Positions 14,291 through 24,700 of a stretch of DNA of 64,000 nucleotides are shown here, in pieces. Below the pieces are notes generated by a model. The model made no database searches and was not told the DNA's origin. It worked only from the letters and a program-made list of their open reading frames with translations. Each line of letters starts with the position of its first letter. The stretch's first letter is position 1. The position numbers and the translations under genes are program-made. Source of the stretch: Alnus glutinosa (Eukaryota > Streptophyta > Magnoliopsida > Fagales > Betulaceae); NCBI RefSeq assembly GCF_958979055.1, contig NC_084891.1, positions 24,265,501 through 24,329,500 on the forward strand, written 5' to 3'.

Positions 14291-14394
14291 TTTCTTCATT
14301 ACCAGCTTATCACGGTTAACAATGAAGTTGCATATTCACATCATCCCCAATGATGTGACACTGCTCAAAACCCAAAGTCTTTAATATAATATAA

Positions 14395-15942
14395 TTGCCA
14401 CGTATGGGGTTTCGTGATTTGGAAGTGTTCAATTTGGCAATGCTTGCAAAGCAAGGATGGAGACTGCTGTCCAACCCGGATTCCTTAGTTGCTCGTGTTA
14501 TGAGAGAGAAGTATCATGCACAAGGGAGCTTTTTGGAGGCTAAGTTGGGGAGTCGCCCTTCCTTTGTGTGGCGTAGCATCCTAAAAGCTAAGAATATTCT
14601 GCATAACGGAATGGGATGGAGGGTGGGAAATGGGGAAGACATAAAGATCTGGAAGGATGCTTGGTTGAACCCTCCCAAAAATCGATTACTATTGCCCAAC
14701 AACACAAATTGGCACCCTGAGTCTCGGGTAAGCAGTCTCATTGACCAAGCGTCAAGATGGTGGAATTTAGATCTTATTCAAAGGTTGTTTGATCCTGGGG
14801 AAGCAGCGGATATTGGAAGTGTACTCATTAGTCCTCTGTTGAAGAAAGACACAATGATTTGGAGGGGCTCTCCTTCGGGTATCTTCACTGTGAGAAGTGC
14901 TTACCATATGGAGATGAGGAGGAGATCTCAAGAACAAGGTGAAAGTTCAGGAGCTTTTAGTAACGAACATCTTTGGCAGTTTATTTGGAAAATGCCAACC
15001 ACCCCTGCGGTGCAAAACTTCTGTTGGAGACTGTGCCAGGACTTACTTCCCACAAAACTCAATCTGTTCTCCCGAAAAGTGGTTACTGATCCAAATTGTC
15101 CCATATGCAACGGAGAACCGGAAACAATTTTTCATTGCCTCTGGAGCTGTCCTATGGCAGTAGCGGTTTGGCAGGAAGGGAGAAGGAGGCATCAGAAGCT
15201 GGCTTGCGGTGAAACTGACGGTAGAGGATTGCTGTTGTTTTTAAAAGAAAAACTAGAGATAGAAGAGTTTATAGAAGCAGTGTTGATCCTCAGGTCGATC
15301 TGGCATAAAAGAAATTCCTTCGTTTTTGAGGGCAAGCTCACTCCCCCTTCACAAGTTATGGCAGCCGTCCATCTTTCTTTGGAAGAGTTCTCACAAGCCT
15401 TGAAGTTGGAAGATACCCCCGTCAGAGCTTTGGCGAATCCCCCTTCTCTATGGACCAAACCTCCCCCAGATGTCTGGAAAATAATCTGGGATGCTGCAAT
15501 ATCAAAGGAGTTGAATAGAATGGGAGTGGGGGTGGTTATTAGGGATGCTACTGGCCGCGTTTTGGCAGCCAGAACGAAAATTATTCCCCACATCACTGAC
15601 CCCGCCTCTGCCGAAGCTCTAGCGGCGTGGGAGGCTGTGGTTCTCGCCCAAGAGGCGGGGGGAAGTCGGATTATCCTGGAGGGAGATTCCTCAGATACAG
15701 TGTCTGCTCTGGGTGCCAGGGAGCCCAGCCTCCGAGTTTATGGCCAAATTTTAAATGACACTAAAAGTATGTTCTCTCATTTCTTGTCGGTGGTGGTGCA
15801 TCATGTTCGCAGGAGTGCAAATCGGGTAGCTCATGTATTGGCTAAGAATGCTATTTCTCAACTGCTAAACAACACCTGGATAGATGAATGTCCCAACTTT
15901 ATCCATAGTGCTGTTGTAGCAGATTTTGATTGTACAACCTGA
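14395..15942 (+). CDS. LINE ORF2 fragment: zinc-binding RT region plus RNase H-like domain
   Basis: The open frame is 515 codons. Order of parts: residues ~1-20 match the block that follows the thumb region of plant L1 reverse transcriptases (FRDLEVFNLAMLAKQGWRL). Residues ~205-262 form the zinc-binding module (FCWRLCQDLLPTKLNLFSRK, then CPICNGEPETIFHCLWSCP, giving C-x2-C...H-x4-C). Residues ~365-505 form an RNase H-like fold with conserved acidic positions (WDAA, AEALAAWEA, LEGDSSD) and the NRVAHVLAKNA helix. No stop or frameshift interrupts it, unlike the other LINE pieces in this window, so this is the youngest LINE fragment here. Without a reverse transcriptase core it is not autonomous. 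The true protein start lay upstream; the ATG of this frame is not a native start. Confidence 0.85.
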   Translation: MPRMGFRDLEVFNLAMLAKQGWRLLSNPDSLVARVMREKYHAQGSFLEAKLGSRPSFVWRSILKAKNILHNGMGWRVGNGEDIKIWKDAWLNPPKNRLLLPNNTNWHPESRVSSLIDQASRWWNLDLIQRLFDPGEAADIGSVLISPLLKKDTMIWRGSPSGIFTVRSAYHMEMRRRSQEQGESSGAFSNEHLWQFIWKMPTTPAVQNFCWRLCQDLLPTKLNLFSRKVVTDPNCPICNGEPETIFHCLWSCPMAVAVWQEGRRRHQKLACGETDGRGLLLFLKEKLEIEEFIEAVLILRSIWHKRNSFVFEGKLTPPSQVMAAVHLSLEEFSQALKLEDTPVRALANPPSLWTKPPPDVWKIIWDAAISKELNRMGVGVVIRDATGRVLAARTKIIPHITDPASAEALAAWEAVVLAQEAGGSRIILEGDSSDTVSALGAREPSLRVYGQILNDTKSMFSHFLSVVVHHVRRSANRVAHVLAKNAISQLLNNTWIDECPNFIHSAVVADFDCTT

Positions 15943-15990
15943 CTTGGTTCATTTATAAAATGACTTTCAAAAAAAAAAAAAAAAAAAAAA
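14400..15990 (+). mobile_element. 5'-truncated L1-like LINE with poly(A) tail
   Basis: The element carries the C-terminal ORF2 fragment at 14395-15942 and ends in a 3' A-run (about 15969-15990), as non-LTR elements do. Similarity begins at MGFRDLEVFNLAMLAKQGW, the region after the reverse transcriptase core, so the 5' part was lost at insertion or later. I could not find a convincing target-site duplication. Confidence 0.85.
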
Positions 15991-16030
15991 ACTAAATAAG
16001 AATTCAGTACGTAAGGTTAGTGTTAGGGGA

Positions 16031-16152
16031 GTGATTGTTGTACACCACAATCATACAACACCCCTTCATAAGGGGTGGGCCCCATACACTGTGGGACTCA
16101 CCCCTTGTGAAGGGGTGTTGTATGATTGTTGTACACTTGGTGTACAACTATC
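16031..16152. mobile_element. Short hairpin MITE
   Basis: Left arm TGATTGTTGTACACCA and right-arm complement TGATAGTTGTACACCA bound a nearly perfect stem that also pairs CAATCATACAACACCCCTT on both sides. The loop is GC-rich. The size of about 120 bases and absence of coding sequence fit a small non-autonomous DNA element. No target-site duplication could be assigned. Confidence 0.65.
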
Positions 16153-16164
16153 ATTATTCTATTA

Positions 16165-16630
16165 TTATTATCCTATTAAGATTGGAAATTTTGGCAATTT
16201 CGCTCGTAGTTTCATTTGAAAGAGTAATGTTATAAATTATATTTTTATCTCACAATGTTAGTGTGACCGTTACAATCAATCATTCGATTAATCATTATTA
16301 AAAAAAATGATTAATTAGGAGAGCCGTATTAATATTATGAAATAATTGTAGAATAAAAACGTGGTATATAATATTACGCTATTTCAAAAAATTATTATTA
16401 TTATCGTATTAAGGTTAGAAATTATGATAATTTCGCTTGTAGTTTCATTTGAAAGAGCAATGTTATAAATTATATTTTTATCTCACAATATTGACGTGGC
16501 AGTTATAATCAATCATTCGATTAGTCATTGTTTAAAAAAAAATGATTAATTAAGAGAGCCGTATTAGTATTATGAAATAATTATGGAATAAAAACGTGGT
16601 ATATAACATTACGCTATTTCAAAAAATAGG
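16165..16630. repeat. Tandem duplication (period ~233 bp) of a MITE-bearing unit
   Basis: The word TTTCATTTGAAAGAG starts near 16210 and again near 16443. The following ~200 bases match closely, including ATGTTATAAATTATATTTTT, AATCAATCATTCGATTA and AAAAACGTGGTATATAA. The unit contains one copy of the short MITE family also seen at 33180-33361. Copies differ at scattered positions, so the duplication is not recent. Confidence 0.75.
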
Positions 16631-16767
16631 GCTATGTTTGTAAATGTATTTTGGAGGATTTTTTTTAAAAAAAAAAAAAAAAAATTGATGTGACCTAAAA
16701 GTCAAAACTATTTTTTTGTGTTTGGATTATTTATTAATATTTTTGTATTTTTAAAATTATGGTTAGA

Positions 16768-16998
16768 GAGTGTCCAAGAGTCCCCAGATTGATAAGAGTG
16801 TTGGGCATAATTTTCTCGGGGCCAAAGGGATCATGCAACGACAAAAATGATGGAATTCGAATTTGCTGGTGAAGTGAAGCCAGACAAACATTCCTCCAGT
16901 ACATGACACTTGGTGCAAGTTGGGTGGATTTGGTAATACCACAACTCTTCAAAGTCCAATAAAATAGCCTAATTCTTGACTTTTAAAATATCCTGGTA
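16768..16998. repeat. Copy 2 of the dispersed duplicated spacer segment
   Basis: This is the partner of 14018-14290 in direct orientation, about 2.7 kb away. The LINE fragment and small MITEs lie between the two copies. Confidence 0.75.
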
Positions 16999-17023
16999 AT
17001 TCAAGTATCCTGGTAATTCAAGT

Positions 17024-17191
17024 AGAGAAATGATCCCTACACTCATTTTTCACAATTCCACAATAAGTTGATGTAGCTGGTAATATTTTATTATTTTTTT
17101 ACAAAAAAAAAAAAAACAATAATAAAATATTACTAGCCACGTTAGCTTGTTGAGGGACTGTTGTAAAAAATAAGTGTAGAAATCACTTCTC
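17024..17191. mobile_element. 168-bp hairpin MITE with 8-bp TSD (hAT-like)
   Basis: The end GAGAAATGATCCCTACAC pairs with GAGAAGTGATTTCTACAC on the other strand (15 of 18), and the complementarity runs on through GGTAATATTTTATTATT on both arms. The 8-bp direct repeat ATTCAAGT occurs at 17016-17023 and 17192-17199, the length typical of hAT transposition. There is no coding content. Confidence 0.75.
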
Positions 17192-17399
17192 ATTCAAGTT
17201 TGTTCATTATCACTATTATCCTCATGTTGTGGCCGGGAATTTTGACAATTTTGCTAGTAAATTTCAAACGACAAACTTTGTATGTTAATGTATTTTGAAA
17301 AGTGTTTTTTAAAAAATAAAAAAATTTGAAAAAGTATTATGATGTGACATAAAAATAAAAATTATTTTTGTATTTTTAAAAGTATTTCTACGTTTAATG

Positions 17400-18475
17400 T
17401 TTTTTTTTGAAAAGAGAAAATCTCATTAATCATTCCATAGGGTAACAAATTACAATCAAACTGAGACAAAGCTCAGAAAAGCCATCGGAAACCATCAAAC
17501 TGAGCCATAGCTCAGAACATTACAGGGACTCACATTAGGGCCCCGTTACAGTTTCGGCTACCCTACAGTCACAGATTATACCAACAATTGCTACAAATAA
17601 TCCTAACCAACAGAAAGGTGCCTCTGCGTTAACATCGAAACTGCTACTTGCGCTATGGAGTCGGTCGAAACTTTCTGTGCACAAAGCAATGACTAGGATA
17701 CATTGACACAGAGCAAAAGTTAAGTACAATCAGAAAAACAACAGAACCACCCAAACAGAAGCATCCGGCGGAGGAGCTGCCGTCGGCGTCGGCGCGTGTG
17801 GCACACGCGCCACCGTCGAGCCTCACCCTCCCCACATCTGAAACACCCAAACACATCGGAAACCACCCGAACACGGCCAACGGGACGGAGCGTCGCTCTC
17901 ACGCGAGGCCGAGGAGAGAAGACCCCCGGGCACGTGAGAACCACGCGCCGGGCTCCGGCGAGCATTCCGGCCGTTACGATGCGGCGGCAGGACCAGATGG
18001 CGGCGGAGAGCTGGGCTGGAGGGCGCGTGTCGACCTGAGACCGGCAAGACTTCGTAGATCTGGATCCAAAACTTGGGATGATATCCTGTCAACCAACCAA
18101 AAAGAAACAGAAAAACCACTGCACAAACCTCCCAAATCCGCAAGGACTTGGAGGACCAAAACAACCACCCCGGATCTGAGTTCGAGGGGACAAAAAACCA
18201 CCACCGGAACGATGCCGGAAGGAACCAAAAAACTCCCCAGTCAAAGAGACTGGGAACCCCAAACCTCCATTGAGAACTCAAGGAGGACCAATAGATCCCT
18301 TATACCAGGGAGGCCAAGGGTACTAAAAACTATGCCGGGGGGGAGAGAGAGGTTCTCTCCCCCCGGCACCACTGACTTTGAAGGGGGAACCTTTCTGCAG
18401 GAAGGAAGAGGAAGACGAAGCAGGAGAGAGAAGAGGGGAACCTCTTGTAAATATATTATTGGAGTTATGTTAGCC
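17400..18475 (-). mobile_element. Poly(A)-tailed non-LTR retroposon, no transposase or RT coding
   Basis: Read on the minus strand, this ~1.08-kb unit ends in an A-run at 17401-17410. It is flanked by the exact repeat ACGTTTAATG at 17390-17399 and 18476-18485, extendable by T residues to about 15 bp. This is a strong sign of target-primed insertion. Near its 5' end there is a long perfect hairpin of G/C and AG runs (18336-18366). The middle is GC-rich (17760-18060), and the last ~400 bases are A/T-rich. Open frames on both strands (for example 17823-18281 minus) show no recognisable domain. It may be a non-autonomous LINE derivative or the 3' part of a LINE whose coding part was lost. It lies 230 bp downstream of the PGI1 stop. 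Confidence 0.75.
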
Positions 18476-18705
18476 ACGTTTAATGTTTTTATTTTAGAAA
18501 ACAAGAGACAAAAAAAAACAAAGATTTTAACAAACGGAAAAGACTCGAGATGGAGCATTATTTCTAAATTATTTCAACAAAAATCCCCACTTTCAATGAA
18601 GTGGCGATGCAACAGAGTCAGAGACAGGAACAAAATCAATTTATTGTGGTTCTCGTGTAAACTCGAAAACAACAAAAACATGCAACAAGACCTTTTGTTG
18701 CTAAC

Positions 18706-21700
18706 TTAAACAAACAACTCATCAACATTACACTCCCCAAGGAAAACTTTGATGCTCCGCGGTGAACCGCAGCTGCCTTCAGCAAGAAGAGCTCTATCAT
18801 TGGCAGCCATGTGAGCGACGATCTTGTAAATCATTTCGATCTGAGAAATATAAATTAAACAAAAAAAGTGTTAGCGAGGCCTTCACTAGACAGTTCCTAA
18901 AAGGGGAACAGAAAATATTGCATTTACATCTTCAGGAGCATGGCAACGATCAGCTACTTCATCGAGGCTCAACGGTTCTACAGGCTCTTTACAACTGAAA
19001 AGAGAGACACGTTGGTAGTTATCAGTGACAAATATACTTCCAACTAAGCAAAATGAGAACATTCAACCTCAAGGGAGATCTAAAATCACGTATTTTGGCA
19101 TAAAAAAAAAAAAAAGAAAAAAAGAAAAGAAAACCTGATTTTAGATCAAGCTTTCTCATTTGAAGAACAATTAATGCTCCATAACTATATATGGGGCTAT
19201 CAATATTTTATTATTTTGCTGAGACCCTAAATTCAGGATTTATATAGGGCTTCCTTTTTCAAAATTTATATCAAAACAGTAAAAAAAATAAAAGGGTTCA
19301 ATGGAACTAACAATAAAGACCAAGACTGCTAAAGATTTGACATTGTACCTGGCCTCATTGAGTACTGACAAAACGCGCTTCTGAAGAGCTAATACTTCTC
19401 CTGCTGCTTTTTTCCCAGCTTCCACACCTGAGTTTACAATTAAAAGCAGGAAGATACAAAGAGAGATAAGAAAATGAGGAACACCAGTCGGATTCATTTG
19501 ATCAGATGTCCATAAATTAACATTCAGATAACAAATATTAGTGCCAAGAGCATGATGCAGCCACAAGAACCTCCTAATTCTCACTTCAGGACCAAAAGTT
19601 TATACAATGGGCAAAAGAAAGTAAATATTTACCAGGTTGATGGTAAGCATTAATGTTGACAAGTGCAGCATATATCCCAACGGCTCGCTCGTAAAGTGCA
19701 ATAAGTGCACCCACGGTTCTGGGTGTAACTTCTTGTACAGTGACTGTAATGGACTCGCGGTCATTAGAATACAAAGCTGACCTTGTTCCCTGTGTGAAAT
19801 GGAATCAGTATGTGCATATTACAAGGAAGATAAAAGTAACAAGCCTTTCTCAGCTAAAACTCAAAACCAAAATCTTATCTTTCAATTCAGAGCCATCAGA
19901 GAACGTTCAATAACCGGCTGCTGTAATAAATCTAACCTGTAGCATGCCAAAGAGATAGTCACCACATGTGACACCTGGTTCAAGCTCCCAATCATGACCA
20001 GGGGGTCTATCACGAAGCACCTCAATGAATGTCACAAAGAAATTGTGCACACCGTCTCTCAGTTGTTGAATGTAACTACAAAAAACAACAGGTGCATCAG
20101 GACTAAGTATAGCTTACATCACAAGATATATCATATAAAGCCCAAAACCAAAAACTCACGCATGCTGATCTGTGCTCCCTTTGTTCCCATAGACAGTAAG
20201 TCCTTGATTTACCTGTGACATTAAAAGTCAAAATTTACAACCACACTAGTATTTAAACACCTTGACAAGACGAAAAAATCTTTGAGTATTTCCAAGTATC
20301 TGACTCAGAGCAAGACCATATTTTAGGGTAAAGAGGTCCTCTATGCTAGGTCACCAAAAATGTGGGGACCCCTCAAGAACTCATGTTAAATTTGATGGAA
20401 ATCAACTCATCAAGTCTCACATGATTCGATATGTATAAGACATACATAGCCAAGAGATCAAGGACTCATACAGAAATACATTGAATTTGAAGCTAAAGCT
20501 TTCTACTATGATACTTTTGAATACTTTTTTTTTATTTAGTTAATACTTCCAAAAACTTCTAATTTGTGTATATGTTTACACTTTTATACATCAAGATCAC
20601 ATAAATAAGATATTTTTACACCACCTAGTCTAGGTGATAAGGCATCATTGTCCAGGTACAGAAGCTTAGGTTCAAAGTTTGAACCCATCTACATTCAGTA
20701 ACACGTCAAGAAACAAATAAATACATAAACACAACGTTAATCTTTTAGCAATTTGAATGCTTGATCCAACAGTCAAACTAGTGAATATGCTTGACCCAAT
20801 TATGATAGCCATGCTGAAGACCATACAAAAACAAAGATTGAGTGATTAAATGGCTCCAGAAACACAAGAGTAGACACATGGTAGCAAAGGGAGACTCTAG
20901 ATAGAATCATACTCACCCTTGGAAGCCCTCACCAAGAAGCTAACAGTACCATTTCAATCTAACCAACTATTATGGCAAATGAACTGGAACTAATCTTCTA
21001 GAATTTCAACTTTTACCCCACTGAAAAGTTAAGTTACACAAAAATAGAGCTAGGTACTCAAATTTGTTGTACATACACGATTACCGTCCAGGTCAAACTC
21101 CTTCCCAATAGATTCCATGACCAGCTGCTGCAAATACCGACTAAATAACAATAGGCTGTCCTTGTAAGGAAGAACAACCATATCCTGAGAAAAATAAAGA
21201 GATAAGAGCAAAACCAATATAAGAGAAGCTGAAATTTACCACAATCCAGACATTATGAAAATCTTAATAGAGTATAAGTACCTTTGATCCTATTCCATCA
21301 GAAGCCCAATACCAGCTTAAAGCTAGTAATGCTGCAGGATTATTCCGGACCTGAAGCCAAAAAAAAAAAAAAGAACACCAAAGGGGTTATCATTTTTCCT
21401 GTCTTTTCTTTTGGGTTTTTCTTCTTTTTTTTTGGAAAGGGGGCGGGGGGGTTGAAGGAACAAATATCACAAATGAAAATAAAACTGACAATAAATCTTA
21501 CCATCATTTCACATGCGATTTTGTCTAAAGAAAAAACAAGAGTTCAACTAATGCAGAACGTGGCAAGAGTTAATTGGGTCCTTTAGTTTTATTTTGGTTT
21601 TATTAGTTGATTTGGTTCTTTTAATTTATGTCGTATTTAATTTTCAAGAGTCAAAAGGTATTTTTGTAATTCAATAAAGGGGCGTTGACCTAGATTATTG

Positions 21701-24700
21701 TAGGTAATTCAATAAATGGCATTGCCCTAAATTATGTTAGGTAAGTCAATAAATAGGCGTTATCCTAGGGTTTAGTCAATGAGACTAATTAAGTGTCTTT
21801 TGTACTCCAATGAGAGCATACTTTGATGGAATTAAAAAACTGAACAATTGATTCTTCTCTCTCCTATACTTCACATTTGAGTTCACATTCCCCTCAAGAT
21901 TAAGAGTCAATGTGTTATAAGCAGTCGTGAGCTCAAGTCATTCAATTGACAGTAGTTTATAGAATAACAACTCATGAATAACAACTCATGTGATCCAATT
22001 TAGTATATTCCAACCACGCCAACTTATCAATAAGAAGTCTTTGCTTTCATGATCAAGATAAATTATTATTATTGATATACTGTAGTCTTATCAGATAATG
22101 CCCAATCTCCGTCACTTACTATGAACTAGAGGTTATAAGTCCCAAAGTATTATGGTTTATATCTTCTGTGTGATAATCTCATTAACATACCTTTTTTTTA
22201 TATAAGTAAAAATTCATTAAAAAGCGCAGAGGGGCGCAACCCTAGTACACAGGAAGTAATATACCTAAACCATATTCAATGTAACTTAATAACTACATAT
22301 ACATAAATGTTACGCAAAAATAATATATAGAGAAAAATAAAATAAAAACAATGGCATGCATGTATGCAATTTCTTATCTATAACATTGAAGAGGTTTAGT
22401 AAGAATAACACACCATTTCAGGTTAATGACTTATGTTGAACAAACCTAATCCTGGAGAAAAGTGCCTTGCCAAGGATTGTCTCTTACAAAAGGCACCTCT
22501 TACCCTTTCCAAAGCAAAGCCTAATGTTCAACCTATGGGACAAATGGGACTGAGGAGTGACGGGGGTTAACCACCCCTCCTTTCTTGTGCAACTATATTT
22601 TCCCCTCAAGTTCAAAACAACTAACAGAAATCTGAAGCCATAAGGAAAAAAAATGATGAAACTCGAAAAGCATCAGCCATACTTAAGTAAAAGGTTCTTC
22701 GTTTGGTGCAATCTGGTAATGTAATGATCTATGTTTTCACTATGTTGAATCAATTCGGCTTAGTTTTTTCATTAATAATGGGAACCAAACTGACATCCTT
22801 TGATATGCTATAACCAAATTTAATTTAATTTTTTTTTTTATAAGTGCAAATTTATTTATAAAAACAGTGTAAGGCGCCCCTAGTACACACGAAGCATACA
22901 AGAAGCAACAGCCTCACCGCCGACCCTACAAAAACAGCCCACAAAACAACTCAGCCCTAAGCTCCTAAAGCTCACACCCCTCAGTCTTATCCCACTTCCT
23001 ATGTTCCTCATCAAGGGCAGATAGGAAAACCACAGTTTTATCCTCTTCCCCCTTGTCCTCGGACCCTATCGAAGACCAAAACAAGGACCACTCCATAGTA
23101 GTAATAGCTTGGGAACCACCCGTAGAGTTGAGAGGACTAGCTCTACTAGAACCCCCTCCAGAGAAACCACAATCTGCCGGAGGAAGAGAGGACGAGCTCG
23201 ATTTAAGAAACCCCCGCCTGAGAAAGCCCACATCTTCGAGTTCCCCTTGACCCACCGCCGACTTCGGCTTCCTCCCTTTACGCTTGTATTGAATCAATGG
23301 CTTCAACGTGGGCTCTTTCAAGGGAGAGAAAGGAAGAACCCTCCCTACTGGCGAGCCCACCTCATAACCCGCACCCGGCACAGCCGCCTCAGAAGAAACC
23401 GGATGAAAATCCCCCACCGAAGCCAGCCCAGTCTCAACCGATAAAGAGCCAATCACTAACACCGGACCACCAAATTTAATTTCTATGACATCCTTGAATA
23501 TCTCCAATAATCCCTAGTTCATCTATAGATCATATAAAATTTGAGCAGAACAACAGAATTCTCTCTTCACATATACCAACCATTTTATTTTTATGACGGA
23601 TTGGTTCCAGAACACTCTACAGTCGTGAACCATAACTAGATCATGAAAAGATTTAAGCAACCAAGCAGCCTCATCTTTGCCTATGAGAATGGACCTTGTC
23701 ACTCCTTTACGTTTTTCATGGATCCTAATGCCTGTGAAACCACCCACCACCGACAAAGCAAACTCCTTTGACTCGACTGACCACCAACCGGACGACCTCA
23801 CCATTGTCAAACTCATTCCTTCAAGAGTTAGTCCTAAAGGAACCAAATTTATAGAAGAAATAAGTAGGGTAGCATCTCATCCTGCTAGCTTACTCAAGCT
23901 CCTATACCTATTCATTTCAAATTGGACAAACCATATCCAATTTGAGGAACAAAGGAACTCTTTCCAGTAAATTAAGAGCTCTTGCCATTAACTTCTTTGG
24001 CCATTTGGAAACATGTAAAGTTGATTTCTGCCTGAACTCTATAAGATGAACAGTAACTGATACAGACTAAACAAACAAGAGCAGTATCAGATTACAAGAA
24101 TGAATAAAAAGAAAGATTTAACTTACAAAAAAAAAAAAAAAGAGAAGGATTTAAGGCAAATTCTTACCACAGTGCTTCTATTCGCCTCATCCATTAATGA
24201 TGCACCAGCAAGCATCTCTCTTATGTCAATTCCCTGTAGATTGGATATAAATAACCATAAAACATAAAGGATAACGACATCAAATTCTGAATTAACACTA
24301 ACCTGAAGTGCTGCTGGAAGCAGACCAACAGCGGACATTTCAGACGTTCTACCACCCACCCAGTCAAACATAGGGAATCTAGCTAACCAACCCTCGATTC
24401 TTGCAGTGTTGTCTAACAATGAATTTTCTTGGGTTATAGCGACACCCTGAACAAATACATTTTAAGCAAGCATATCACACATTTGCAGTCAAATTAACAA
24501 GGAGAAAAAAATCAGGCATAAATGTCAGGTCTCCATCAAAGTAAGAGCCAATCAGGCCTCGAAAGGCAAAAACCATTGCTATAAAATCTTTCCAATAGTT
24601 TAAAAAAAAATTCATGACCAATCAATTATAAAATCTGCAAATAACCACCACTTAACCAGACACTATAAACAAACCCTGGCGGGGGGAGACAGACAAGGCC

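Noticed and set aside
16031..16152. Possible microRNA precursor
   Set aside because: The hairpin is symmetric from end to end like a MITE, with no asymmetric miRNA/miRNA* features and no known miRNA sequence that I recognise.
17798..18709. 303-codon plus-strand frame
   Set aside because: It lies antisense to the minus-strand retroposon, runs across its insertion border at 18475 into host sequence, and shows no domain.
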